Assembly (NCBI RefSeq): GCF_016612865.1
Contig: NZ_JAENZZ010000002.1
Location: forward strand, 1,674,001-1,738,000
DNA length: 64,000 nucleotides
Direction: 5' to 3'
DNA from: Blastococcus sp. TML/M2B
GTDB lineage: Bacteria; Actinomycetota; Actinomycetes; Mycobacteriales; Geodermatophilaceae
The translations under genes were made by a program, and so were the position numbers. Below are positions 56,084 through 64,000 of the stretch, piece by piece. The notes beneath the pieces are model-generated. The model saw only the letters and a list, made by a program, of their open reading frames with translations, did not search any database and was not told the origin of the DNA. The first letter of the stretch is position 1. Every line of letters starts with the position of its first letter.

Positions 56084-57052
56084 CCGGAAGGTCTGCCGGT
56101 AGGCGCGCGGCGAGACCCCGCGGCGGCGGGCGAACTGCTCGCGCAGCCCCGCCGCGGTGCCGAAGCCCACGAGCCGGGCGATCTCCTCGACCGGGGCGTC
56201 GGTCCCCTCCAGCAGCGTCTCGGCCGCCGAGAGCCGCTGCCCCAGCAACCAGGCGTGCGGCGTCGTCCCGGTCGTCGCCTTGAACCGGCGGGCGAACGTG
56301 CGCGGGCTCATCAACGCCCGCCGCGCCAGGATCTCCACGCTCAGGTCCTCGGCCAGGTGCGCGCCCGCCCACTCCAGGACGACGCCGAGCAGGTCGTCCT
56401 CGCACCGGGCCACCGGGGCGTCGATGAACTGCGCCTGCCCGCCGTCCCGGTGCGGGGGCACGACCATCTCGCGGGCCAGGGCGTTCGAGGCGGCCGCGCC
56501 CCACTCGCGGCGCACGAGGTGCAGCAGGGTGTCCACCCCGGCGGCGGTCCCGGCGCCGGTGAGGATCGTGCCGTTGTCCACGTAGAGCACGCCGGGGTCG
56601 ACGTCGAGGTCGGGGAAGCGGGCGGCCAGCTCGCCGGCCCAGCGCCAGTGCGTGGTCACCCGCAGCCCCTCGAGCAGTCCCGCGGCGGCCAGGACGAAGA
56701 CGCCGGTGCAGTGGCTGATGATCATCGCGCCGCGGGCGTGCGCCGCGCGGAGCGCGTCGAGCAGCGCCTCCGACGGCACGTGGTCGAACAGCTCCCACGC
56801 GGTGATCAGCACGATGTCGGACCGATCCAGCCGCGACAGGTCGTGCTCGACCAGGACGCCGAGCCCGGTGTCGGTGCGCAGGATGCCCGGCGCCTCGGCG
56901 ACCACCGCGAAGTCGAAGCGGGGCAGCCCCAGGTGGCGGCGGTCGTAGCCGAACACCTCGTGGCAGACGCCGAGGCCGAAGCTGCCGATCAGCCCGTCGG
57001 CGAGGACGGTGCTGACGACGAGAGGGCGGTCGGGCAGCGGCATGCGCGGCAT
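55949..57052 (-). CDS. GlxA-type transcriptional regulator (DJ-1/PfpI domain plus AraC HTH)
   Basis: 367 residues from ATG 57052 (57055 and 57043 are nearby alternatives). N-terminal DJ-1/PfpI-like domain (about 5-185) with [24 protein letters not shown], and C-terminal AraC double HTH (about 215-315): [22 protein letters not shown], then [17 protein letters not shown] and [10 protein letters not shown]. The last about 45 residues after TFR overlap the convergent gene by 135 bases and look artefactual, so the real stop may be lost to an indel near 56090. Effector unknown. Confidence 0.85.
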   Translation of the reverse strand: MPRMPLPDRPLVVSTVLADGLIGSFGLGVCHEVFGYDRRHLGLPRFDFAVVAEAPGILRTDTGLGVLVEHDLSRLDRSDIVLITAWELFDHVPSEALLDALRAAHARGAMIISHCTGVFVLAAAGLLEGLRVTTHWRWAGELAARFPDLDVDPGVLYVDNGTILTGAGTAAGVDTLLHLVRREWGAAASNALAREMVVPPHRDGGQAQFIDAPVARCEDDLLGVVLEWAGAHLAEDLSVEILARRALMSPRTFARRFKATTGTTPHAWLLGQRLSAAETLLEGTDAPVEEIARLVGFGTAAGLREQFARRRGVSPRAYRQTFRSGGAAPVQLDGHGRGGVGGDQPLVEAPPRPAGVAPRTRARPAAR

Positions 57053-57125
57053 CATGGCAGAAGACCTGCGGCGGCGGTCAGTCCTGCCACTCGTCGGGGA
57101 CGGGCGTCCGCAGCAGGCTGCTCGC

Positions 57126-57347
57126 ATGTTGATGATCACCTGCACCGTCACCGGGAACCGCGAGTTCGTCGGCCTCGACGCCGTCCGTTCGGTGACCAAC
57201 CACCCCGACCACATCGCCGTCGCCGTCACCTGCCCCGCGTGCGGCGGGGAGCACGTGCACCGCACCGGCCGCCGGCTCGACGAGGCCCGCCGGGCCGCCC
57301 GTCTCGAGGCCGCCGTCCGCCGTGCGGCGGAGCTCGCCCCGGCCTAG
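57126..57347 (+). CDS. Small CxxC protein, uncharacterised
   Basis: 73 residues from ATG 57126 (a second Met at 57132). Begins MLMITCTVTGNREFVGLDAV and has a CPACGGEHVHR segment that could bind one zinc with His, then an Arg/Ala-rich helix. Divergent from the GlxA-type gene, 73 bases apart. No family recognised. Confidence 0.6.
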   Translation: MLMITCTVTGNREFVGLDAVRSVTNHPDHIAVAVTCPACGGEHVHRTGRRLDEARRAARLEAAVRRAAELAPA

Positions 57348-57360
57348 AGTCGAACACATG
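57345..57360 (+). promoter_or_regulatory. Leaderless promoter of DUF3072 gene
   Basis: TAGAGT at 57345-57350 lies 7 bases before the ATG at 57358, overlapping the end of the preceding small gene. Confidence 0.55.
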
Positions 57361-57552
57361 AGCGAATCGCAGCAGCAGTCCGACCCGACCGCCGAGAAGG
57401 ACCCGTCGACCTGGGTGACCGGCGACGAGCCCGCCACCGGGGCCCAGAAGAGCTACCTGGAGACCCTCTCCCGGAGCACCGACGAGGACGTCGAGACCGA
57501 GAACCTCACCAAGGCCGAGGCCTCGGAGAAGATCGACGAGCTGAAGAACTGA
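57358..57552 (+). CDS. DUF3072 family small protein
   Basis: 64 residues from ATG 57358. Acidic, hydrophilic; the family core PATGAQKSYLETLSRSTDED and the terminal helix KAEASEKIDELKN are typical of DUF3072. These proteins are common in soil actinobacteria and have no assigned role. Convergent with regX3, 19 bases apart. Confidence 0.85.
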   Translation: MSESQQQSDPTAEKDPSTWVTGDEPATGAQKSYLETLSRSTDEDVETENLTKAEASEKIDELKN

Positions 57553-57571
57553 GACCCGCCGGTCGGCGCGG

Positions 57572-58258
57572 TCAGGCCTCGAACTTGTAGCCCAGGCCGC
57601 GCACGGTCAGCAGGTGCTCGGGGTTGGCCGGGTCCGGCTCGAGCTTCGCCCGCAGGCGCTTGACGTGGACGTCGAGGGTCTTGGTGTCGCCCACGTAGTC
57701 CGCCCCCCACACCCGGTCGATCAGCGTGCCGCGGGTCAGCACCCGGCCGGCGTTGCGCAGCAGCAGCTCGAGCAGGTCGAACTCCTTGAGCGGGAGGGCG
57801 ACCGGTGCGCCGTCGAGGGTGACGACGTGCCGCTCGACGTCCATCCGCACCGGTCCCGCCTCGAGCACCGAGTCCGCGGCGGCCACCTCACCGGGCTCCC
57901 CGCGGCGGCGGAGCACGGCGCGGATGCGGGCGACCAGCTCGCGGGCGGAGTAGGGCTTGGTGACGTAGTCGTCGGCGCCCAGCTCCAGGCCGACGACCTT
58001 GTCGATCTCACCGTCCTTGGCCGTGAGCATGATGATCGGCACCGTGCTGCGGGTGCGCAGCTGGCGGCAGACCTCGGTGCCGGGCAGGCCCGGCAGCATG
58101 AGGTCCAGCAGCACGATGTCGGCGCCGCCGCGGTCGAACTCGGCGAGCGCGTCCGGGCCGGTCGCGGCGACGACGGCGTCGAACCCCTCCCGGCGCAGCA
58201 TGTAGGACAGCGCGTCGGAGAACGACTCCTCGTCCTCGACGACGAGCACGCGGGTCAT
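57572..58258 (-). CDS. regX3: Two-component response regulator RegX3-like (OmpR family)
   Basis: 228 residues from ATG 58258, overlapping senX3 by 4 bases. Receiver domain with phospho-acceptor D52 (IVLLDLMLPG) and K101 (DDYVTKPYSAREL); winged-helix DNA-binding domain about 130-226 with LKEFDLLELLLRNAGRVLTR and KTLDVHVKRLRAKLE. In mycobacteria the pair controls phosphate-starvation genes. The phoU gene beyond senX3 supports that role here. Confidence 0.94.
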   Translation of the reverse strand: MTRVLVVEDEESFSDALSYMLRREGFDAVVAATGPDALAEFDRGGADIVLLDLMLPGLPGTEVCRQLRTRSTVPIIMLTAKDGEIDKVVGLELGADDYVTKPYSARELVARIRAVLRRRGEPGEVAAADSVLEAGPVRMDVERHVVTLDGAPVALPLKEFDLLELLLRNAGRVLTRGTLIDRVWGADYVGDTKTLDVHVKRLRAKLEPDPANPEHLLTVRGLGYKFEA

Positions 58259-59490
58259 GCGGTCCCCTTTCCGGGGTCGGCGGCGACGGTCCCGCCGCGC
58301 GGGAGGGTGGTGTCGCCGCCGGGGAGGGTGGCCTCGCCGCCGGCGGGGGTGGGCGCGGCGGCGAGCGGGATGCGGAGCGTGAACGTCGAGCCCAGCCCCT
58401 CCTCGCTCCACACGGTGACCGAGCCGCCGTGGTTGCTCGCGACGTGCTTGACGATGGCCAGCCCCAGCCCGGTGCCGCCGGTGCCGCTCGCCCGGGACTG
58501 GTCGACCCGGTAGAACCGCTCGAACACCCGCTGCCGGTCCTGGCGCGGGATGCCGATGCCGCTGTCGGTCACCGCGATCTCGGCGAAGCCGGACCGGGCG
58601 CGGGCGGCCACGGCGATGCGCGACTCCCCCGTGCTGTAGGCGACGGCGTTGGCCAGCAGGTTGGTGACCGCGGTGACCAGCTGGCTCTCCACACCGCGGA
58701 CCACCAGGCCCGGCTGCCCACCGACGGCGACGTCGAGCCGCTTGGCCCGGGCCGCGGTGCGGGTGCGGTCCACCGCCTCGGCCAGCACCCGGTCGACCGG
58801 CACCGGCGCGAGGTCGGGCAGCGGGTCACCGCCCTGCAGCCGGGAGAGGTCGATGAGCTCGCGGACCAGCCGGCCCAGCCGGTCGGCCTCGATCGCGATC
58901 CGGGCGGCGAAGCGCTGGACGGCCTCGGGGTCGTCGGCCGCGCCCTCGATCGCCTCGGCGAGCAGCGAGAGCGCGCCGACCGGCGTCTTCAGCTCGTGGC
59001 CGACGTTGGCGACGAAGTCGCGGCGCACCGCCTCGGTGCGGCGGGCCTCCGTGACGTCGGCCAGGACCAGCGCCACCGGCCCCGGCGTCGGCGGGGCGCC
59101 GCTGTCCAGCCGCACGCCGTGCACGCCCATCATCCGCGGGCCGGTTCCGGCCAGGTTGCCCGGCAGCCGGACGTCGGTGCGCCGCGCGCCACCGCCGCGG
59201 ACGGCGTGCGCCAGGTCCAGCAGCTCGGGGACCAGCAGCCGGGAGCCGCGCACGATGCCGAGCGCCCGCGCGGCCGGGTTGGCCAGCAGCACCGCGTCGT
59301 CGGCGTCGACGACCAGCACCGCCGGGTCCATGAGGTCCAGCAGCCGGCGCGCCATGGCGGCCTCGGGCAGGGCCCCCGCCTGCGCATCGCGACCCGGACC
59401 GGCCGCGGCGCGCCGGGTGACGAGCACGGGGACGAGGACCACGGCCCCACCCAGGGCCAGGCCCACCACGAGAGCGACCAGCGGACTCAC
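58255..59490 (-). CDS. senX3: Sensor histidine kinase SenX3-like
   Basis: 411 residues from GTG 59490. One N-terminal membrane helix (LVALVVGLALGGAVVLVPVLV), PAS-like region about 50-150, dimerisation H-box with H165 (VANVGHELKTPVGALSLLAE), and ATPase domain with NLLANAVAYS (N box), VTDSGIGIPRQDRQRVFERFYR (G1/F) and GTGGTGLGLAIVKHV (G2). The Pro/Gly/Thr tail is about 35 residues. GTG lies 7 bases from TAGCAT on the minus strand, suggesting a leaderless mRNA. Confidence 0.94.
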   Translation of the reverse strand: MSPLVALVVGLALGGAVVLVPVLVTRRAAAGPGRDAQAGALPEAAMARRLLDLMDPAVLVVDADDAVLLANPAARALGIVRGSRLLVPELLDLAHAVRGGGARRTDVRLPGNLAGTGPRMMGVHGVRLDSGAPPTPGPVALVLADVTEARRTEAVRRDFVANVGHELKTPVGALSLLAEAIEGAADDPEAVQRFAARIAIEADRLGRLVRELIDLSRLQGGDPLPDLAPVPVDRVLAEAVDRTRTAARAKRLDVAVGGQPGLVVRGVESQLVTAVTNLLANAVAYSTGESRIAVAARARSGFAEIAVTDSGIGIPRQDRQRVFERFYRVDQSRASGTGGTGLGLAIVKHVASNHGGSVTVWSEEGLGSTFTLRIPLAAAPTPAGGEATLPGGDTTLPRGGTVAADPGKGTA

Positions 59491-59503
59491 GATGCCGATG
59501 CTA
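59488..59503 (-). promoter_or_regulatory. Leaderless promoter of senX3
   Basis: Minus-strand TAGCAT (59503-59498), 7 bases, then GTG 59490. Confidence 0.5.
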
Positions 59504-59562
59504 GGTGCGCCGGAGCACCGTCCCGCCCCGAACACCTGATCGGGCGGCCGGCGCGAGGGAGT

Positions 59563-59595
59563 GTTCACGCGGGCGTGGGCCCACGTTCACCTGCC
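59563..59595 (+). promoter_or_regulatory. PHO-box-like direct repeats between senX3 and phoU
   Basis: GTTCACGCGGG (59563-59573) and GTTCACCTGCC (59585-59595) are exactly 22 bases apart start to start, two 11-base units, with a degenerate unit between. This is the period of actinobacterial PHO boxes (GTTCACC repeats). It lies upstream of a TAACGT box (59623-59628) on the phoU side. Confidence 0.6.
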
Positions 59596-59675
59596 GGCGA
59601 CCGAACGCCCCCGGGACCGGCCTAACGTCGCTCCCGACCGGTGCGGCGAGGTGCCGCGCCACCCAGGAGGACGAC

Positions 59676-60341
59676 GTGCGCGACAGCTACCACGAGGAAC
59701 TCGACGACATCCGCGGGTGCCTCGTCGAGATGGCGAACACGGTGGGCTCGCAGATGAGCACCGCCACCACCGCGCTGCTCGACGCCGACGTCGCGCTCGC
59801 CGACCTCGTCATCGCCGGCGACGCGCACATCGACGACACCCGCGAGAGCATCGACCAGCGTTGCTTCACCCTGCTGGCCCGCCAGCAGCCGGTCGCCACC
59901 GACCTGCGCACGATCGTCGTCGCCACCCGGATCGCCAGCGACCTCGAGCGCATGGGCGACCTCGCCGAGCACATCGCCAAGGTGGCGCGGATGCGGTTCC
60001 CCGACCACGCCGTCCCGCAGGAGGTGCGCCCGGCGTTCCTCGAGGCCGGGCACGTCGCGGAGATGCTGGTCGCCAAGGCCGGCACCGTCATCGCCACCCG
60101 CAACGTGGACAAGGCCCGGGAGCTCGAGACCGACGACGACGCCATGGACCGCATCCACCGCGGCCTGTTCCGCGAGCTGCTCGCCGACAGCTGGCCGCAC
60201 GGCGTCGAGACGGCGATCGACGTGACGCTGCTCGGCCGCTATTACGAGCGCTTCGCCGACCACGCGGTCAGCGTCGCCCGCCGGGTCGTCTACCTGGTGA
60301 CCGGCGAGCGGCATGTCCCACTGTCGCCCTCCGGGCTCTGA
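59676..60341 (+). CDS. phoU: Phosphate transport system regulator PhoU
   Basis: 221 residues from GTG 59676, with GGAGG 5 bases upstream. Two three-helix repeats; each holds an ExxxD-type metal motif, seen in DLRTIVVATRIASDLERMGDLAEH and in DVTLLGRYYERFADHAVSVAR (parts). PhoU restrains the phosphate-starvation kinase in relatives. Divergent from senX3, sharing the PHO-box-like region. Confidence 0.95.
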   Translation: MRDSYHEELDDIRGCLVEMANTVGSQMSTATTALLDADVALADLVIAGDAHIDDTRESIDQRCFTLLARQQPVATDLRTIVVATRIASDLERMGDLAEHIAKVARMRFPDHAVPQEVRPAFLEAGHVAEMLVAKAGTVIATRNVDKARELETDDDAMDRIHRGLFRELLADSWPHGVETAIDVTLLGRYYERFADHAVSVARRVVYLVTGERHVPLSPSGL

Positions 60342-60382
60342 CCGCGGCCAGGAGCCGTCCCGACCTGCGATGAGCCCAGCCC

Positions 60383-60480
60383 GCTCGCTCGTCGGGGACC
60401 CTCCGGGCCCCACTCCTCACGGCGCCTCGCGGGGCGGCTCCAAGCGATTCCTCGGCGACCCTCCGGGCCGCCTCGTCACC
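60383..60480. repeat. Tandem GC-rich motif between phoU and gpmA
   Basis: Two copies, 61 bases apart, of a motif centred on GACCCTCCGGGCC (60398-60410 region and 60459-60471 region), each followed by a CTC-TCAC end. It fills the 141-base gap between convergent genes. Possibly a degenerate intergenic repeat or double terminator. Confidence 0.5.
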
Positions 60481-60482
60481 GC

Positions 60483-61241
60483 TTACTTGCCCTGGTTCTT
60501 GACCGCCTCGATCGCGGCGGCGGCGGCCTCGGGGTCGAGGTACTGGCCGCCGGGCTGGACCGGGCGCAGGTCGGCGTCCAGGTCGTAGCGCAGCGGGACG
60601 CCGGTGGGGATGTTGAGGCCGACGACCTCGTCGTCGCCCAGCCCGTCGAGGTGCTTCACCAGCGCGCGCAGGCTGTTGCCGTGGGCGGCGACCAGCACCG
60701 TCTTCCCGGCACGCAGGTCCGGCACGATCGCGTCGTACCAGTACGGCAGCATCCGGACGACGACGTCGGCCAGGCACTCGGTGGCCGGGCGGGCCTCCGG
60801 CGGCAGGAACGAGTAGCGGGCGTCGCCGTCCTGGCTGAACTCGCTGCCGGGCTCGATCGGCGGCGGCGGGGTGTCGTAGGAGCGGCGCCAGGTCATGAAC
60901 TGCTCCTCGCCGAACTCCGCGAGGGTCTGCGCCTTGTCCTTGCCCTGGAGCGCGCCGTAGTGCCGCTCGTTGAGCCGCCACGAGCGCTTCACCGGGATCC
61001 ACTGCCGGTCGGCCTCGTGCAGCGCCAGCTCGGCGGTCATGATCGCGCGCCGCAGCAGCGACGTGTGCGAGACGTCGGGGAGCAGGTCGTGCTCGGCGAG
61101 CAGCCGGCCACCGCGGGCGGCCTCGCCGCGCCCCTTCTCCGACAGCGGGACGTCGACCCAGCCGGTGAACAGGTTGGCCTTGTTCCACTCGCTCTCGCCG
61201 TGGCGGAGCAGCACGAGGGTTCCCGTAGAAGTCACGCCCAC
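60483..61241 (-). CDS. gpmA: 2,3-bisphosphoglycerate-dependent phosphoglycerate mutase
   Basis: Glycolysis/gluconeogenesis: 3-phosphoglycerate to 2-phosphoglycerate. 252 residues from GTG 61241 (GTG 61235 also possible). Catalytic H14 in [34 protein letters not shown] and [13 protein letters not shown] with the second His. Full family length. Adjacent to phoU/senX3/regX3 as in M. tuberculosis (gpm1). Confidence 0.97.
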   Translation of the reverse strand: MGVTSTGTLVLLRHGESEWNKANLFTGWVDVPLSEKGRGEAARGGRLLAEHDLLPDVSHTSLLRRAIMTAELALHEADRQWIPVKRSWRLNERHYGALQGKDKAQTLAEFGEEQFMTWRRSYDTPPPPIEPGSEFSQDGDARYSFLPPEARPATECLADVVVRMLPYWYDAIVPDLRAGKTVLVAAHGNSLRALVKHLDGLGDDEVVGLNIPTGVPLRYDLDADLRPVQPGGQYLDPEAAAAAIEAVKNQGK

Positions 61242-61281
61242 ATCCTGCCCGAACGCCGTCCGGCCGCAGCCCGGGCCCGCA

Positions 61282-62570
61282 TCAGGCCACGCTCCGCGCG
61301 GCCGGCAGCCCCTCGCCGTGGGTCTCCCGGGCGGCGTGCACCGCGGCGGCCACCACCTCGCCGGCGGTGCGCAGCTGCGCCTCGGTGTGCGTCGCCATGA
61401 CGGTCAGCCGCAGCACGCCCCGGCCGCGCGGGACGGCCGGGTAGGCGACGGCGTTGGTGTAGACGCCGGCGTCGAACGCGGTGCGCCAGGCGGCACCGGT
61501 ATGGCCTCCTCGGACCCGGTGGGGACGGCGACCACCGCGCCGCGGCCCTGGATCGGCCCGGCTCCCGCGTCGGCGAGCACCCGGCGCAGCAGCGCGCAGT
61601 TCTGCTGCAGCCGGACCACCCGCTCGGGCTCGGCGCGCAGGATCCGCAGCGCGGTCAGGGCGGCCGCGACCGACGCCGGGTCGTTGGCGGCGCTGAACAC
61701 GTAGGGCATGCCGGACGCGCGGATGCCGTCGGCGGCGGCGCGGCTGGTCATGATCGCCCCGCCGACGCTGGCGAGGGACTTGCTCAGCGCGACGGTGACG
61801 GCGTCCACGTCGGTCAGGACGCCGAGCTCCTCACCGGCACCGCGGCCGCCCGCGCCCAGCACACCGAGGCCGTGCGCCTCGTCGACCACGAGCCGGGCAC
61901 CGTGCTGCGCGCACAGCGCGGTGATGCCACGCAGCGGGGCGATCTCGCCGGTCATCGAGTAGACGCCGTCCACCACGACGACGGCGCCGGCGCGCGGGTC
62001 CAGCCGCTCCAGGCGAGCGGCCAGCGAGTCCAGGTCGTTGTGCTGCCAGCGCACGACCTTGCCCCGGCTGGCCGCGGCGGCGGCGTGCAGGCTGGCGTGC
62101 ACGTGCGCATCGACGAGCAGCACGTCGTCGGGCGTGCAGACGGTGGACAGCAGCGCGAGGTTGGCGTTCACCCCGGAGGATGTGAGCACCGCCGCCTCGG
62201 TGCCGTAGAGGTCGGCCAGCTCCTCCTCGAGCTGCAGGTGCAGGCCGGTGGTGCCGTTGAGGACCCGGCTGCCCGAGGTGCTGGTGCCGTACCGGCGCAG
62301 CGCCGCGGCCGCGGACTCGATCAGCCGCGGATCACCGGCCAGGCCCAGGTAGTTGCCGGTGCCCAGGTTGATCCGGTCCCGCCCGTCGGCGTACCGGGTG
62401 ACCGGCAGCGGTGCGCCCCCGGTGGGCACGGCGACCGATGCCGACCCGGGGTGGGCCGGGTCGCGGAGCAGCGCGGCGAGCGCGTTCTCGTGCAGCGGCG
62501 CGAACGGGTCGCGCCGGTCCCGCGCGGCGGCGGGCAGCTCGGGGCGGGCGGCGGTGAGGCCGTCGGTCAC
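61282..62570 (-). CDS. 8-amino-7-oxononanoate synthase / KBL-family alpha-oxoamine synthase (frameshifted in this sequence)
   Basis: PLP enzyme condensing an amino acid with an acyl-CoA or acyl thioester. GTG 62570 has GGGGGAG 8 bases upstream. [53 protein letters not shown] and the PLP Lys in [15 protein letters not shown] are present. Near residue 357 (61499-61502) the frame slips; one missing base restores [21 protein letters not shown] and the stop at 61282, giving about 429 residues. No bio genes adjoin, so a biotin role is not established; CqsA- or Kbl-like activity is possible. Confidence 0.88.
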
Positions 62571-62653
62571 AGGTGCGTCTCCCCCACGTACGTCCGTGCG
62601 GGCTCCGTGCACCGCGCGCGACGCGGCCAGCCTGTGCGTTCGGTGACGGAGCG

Positions 62654-64000
62654 TCAACGATCGGCGCGCGCGTCACCGTCCCGGGTGGACGCCGTCACCC
62701 GATCGCGCCGTCCCGGCAGCCAGACGAGCACGACGACGACGGCGATCGCGCCCGCCGCCGCCGTCCCCACCGCGGTGACGTGCATGGCGTCGACGAAGGC
62801 CTGGCGGGCCGGCTCGACCAGCTCCCCGGCCGCCGCGGCGGCCTCCTCGTCGCCCCCGGCCTGCACCGCCCCGATCACCGACAGCGTGCTGACGATCGAC
62901 TCGTCGGCCTGGTCCCGGAGCCCGGCCGGCAGCACGTCGGTGGCGTCGCCGAGGTGGGCCGCGTACGAAGCGGCGAGCAGCGAGCCGAGGATCGCCACGC
63001 CGCAGCGCGCCACCGACCTGGCGGACGGAGTTGTTCACCGCCGCGCCCGCGCCGGCCTTCTCGCGCGGGACCACCGACATGATCGACTCGGTGGCCGGCG
63101 CCATGACCGCGCCCATGCCGACGCCCTGCACCGACAGGATCGCGAGCAGCACCCAGACCGAGGAGTCGACGCCCAGCAGCTGGAAGCCGAGGAACGACGT
63201 CGTGATCATCGCGAAACCGGTCGCGCACACCGCCTTGGCGCCGAACCGCTCGACGAGGCCCGAGGTCCGCGGCGCCGTGACGGCCATGCCGACGGCCACC
63301 GGGATGAGGGTCGCGCCGGCCTGCAGCGGGGTGTAGCCGAGCACGCCCTGCAGGTAGAAGACGACGTAGAAGGTCGCGCCGAGGAGCGCGAAGAAGTTGA
63401 GCCCCAGGGCGCCGGCGGCGGCGGAGAAGGCCGGGTTGCGGAACAGCGAGACGTCCAGCGCCGGGTGCGTGGAGCGGCGCTGGAGCTGGATGAACAGCAC
63501 CAGCAGCGCCAGCCCGCCGACCAGCGGGACGAGCACCCCCGGCGTCGTCCAGCCCGCGCCCTCGCCGCCCCGGATGATGCCGTAGACGATCCCGGCCAGG
63601 GCGACGATCGACAGCAGCACGCCGGGGACGTCGAGCCGGCCGGGCGAGGGGTCCTTGGACTCCGGGACGACGGCGAGCACCGCGACGATGCCGACGACCG
63701 CGACCGGCACGCCGACGAGGAAGACCGCGCCCCACCAGAAGTGCGCCAGCACCGCGCCCCCGGCCAGCGGGCCTCCGGCGACGGCGATGCCCGCGGTGCC
63801 GGCCCACACGCCGATGGCCCGGCCCCGCTCGGGGCCGGGGAAGACGTTGGTGATGACGGCGAGGGTCGTGGGCTGCACGGCGGCGCCGCCGACGCCCATC
63901 ACCGCGCGCCAGACGATGAGCTCGGCCGGGCTGTCGCTCAGCGAGGCCAGCACCGAGCCGACCGCGAAGATCGACAGCCCGATGACCAGGACCCGCCGGC
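62654..64000 (-). CDS. MFS transporter, DHA2/EmrB-QacA type (5' end off window; frameshifted near C-terminus)
   Basis: Proton-driven drug/metabolite exporter. The frame is open to base 64000, where it reads RVLVIGLSIFAVGSVLASLSD. Typical motifs: WRAVMGVGGAAVQPTTLAVI, FPGPERGRAIGVWAG (motif A-like) and GPLAGGAVLAHFWWGAVFLVGVP (motif C) in parts. After VNNSVRQVGGAL the frame slips; removing one base at 63001-63005 restores GVAILGSLLAASYAAHLG and the end at 62654. At least nine helices lie in the window. Substrate unknown. Confidence 0.9.

Noticed and set aside
1..64000. tRNA, rRNA, CRISPR array or insertion sequence
   Set aside because: Intergenic gaps were read by eye for cloverleaf ends, regular spacers and transposase genes; none was found. 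Small RNAs cannot be excluded.

Overview
This window is backbone chromosome of a very GC-rich actinobacterium. Codon third positions are almost always G or C. GTG starts are frequent, 4-base ATGA/GTGA overlaps are common, and many transcripts look leaderless. Gene content (BldN-type sigma factor, Rex, DUF222/HNH 13E12-type gene, DUF3072, DUF4229) fits a Geodermatophilaceae-like lineage such as Blastococcus, Geodermatophilus or Modestobacter; the family assignment is inference. Gene order from about 16 kb to 61 kb follows, from memory, the Mycobacterium tuberculosis stretch gpm1-senX3-regX3 ... proC ... hemACDB ... ccsA ... menA/E/C/D/G-menJ. Rex, the BldN/RsbN pair and two small accessory islands are extra here.

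Layout. 1-16,088 (minus strand): respiratory complex I operon nuoA-N; nuoN runs off the left edge. 16,185-17,453: geranylgeranyl-reductase-family gene (menJ-like) just upstream of nuoA, with a perfect Rex-type operator before it. 17,454-20,990: accessory stretch with a DUF222/HNH gene, a tiny proline-rich ORF, a phosphoribosyltransferase and a two-domain VOC protein. 21,000-27,780: menaquinone genes menG, menF, menD, menC, menE, menA; menB is absent. 27,826-29,256: DUF4229 protein, Lrp/AsnC regulator and small hypotheticals. 29,394-41,530 (all minus strand): rex-hemA-hemC-hemD-hemB-orf-hemL-phosphatase-resA-ccdA-resB-ccsB, joining redox sensing, haem synthesis and cytochrome c maturation. 41,801-46,905: glutaredoxin-like protein, acyl-CoA ligase-like enzyme, bldN/rsbN-like developmental sigma/anti-sigma pair, HAD-IB hydrolase. 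46,926-48,000: a DUF559/AbiEi-like gene bracketed by two copies of a dispersed repeat. 48,011-55,211: acyltransferase, epimerase, ribosomal protein bS22, excisionase-type HTH protein, proC, PRODH-like protein, DJ-1/PfpI protein, membrane protein, Ppx/GppA. 55,252-57,552: Cys-rich protein, GlxA-type regulator, two small proteins. 57,572-61,241: regX3, senX3, phoU, gpmA. 61,282-64,000: 8-amino-7-oxononanoate-synthase-like gene and a DHA2-type MFS transporter cut by the right edge.

Functionally the window makes the quinone (men genes, menJ-like), the main NADH:quinone entry (nuo), haem and cytochrome c maturation (hem, ccs), and the NADH/NAD+ sensor Rex with operator-like sites at both the rex and the menJ-like/nuo promoters. 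A separate phosphate module (senX3-regX3-phoU) carries PHO-box-like direct repeats.

Quality caution: ten otherwise conserved genes each carry one single-base frameshift (nuoL, menC, lrp, ccsB, resB, phosphatase, epimerase, Cys-rich protein, KBL-type aminotransferase, MFS). This looks more like indel error in the assembly than real gene decay. No rRNA, tRNA, CRISPR array, insertion sequence or prophage was recognised.
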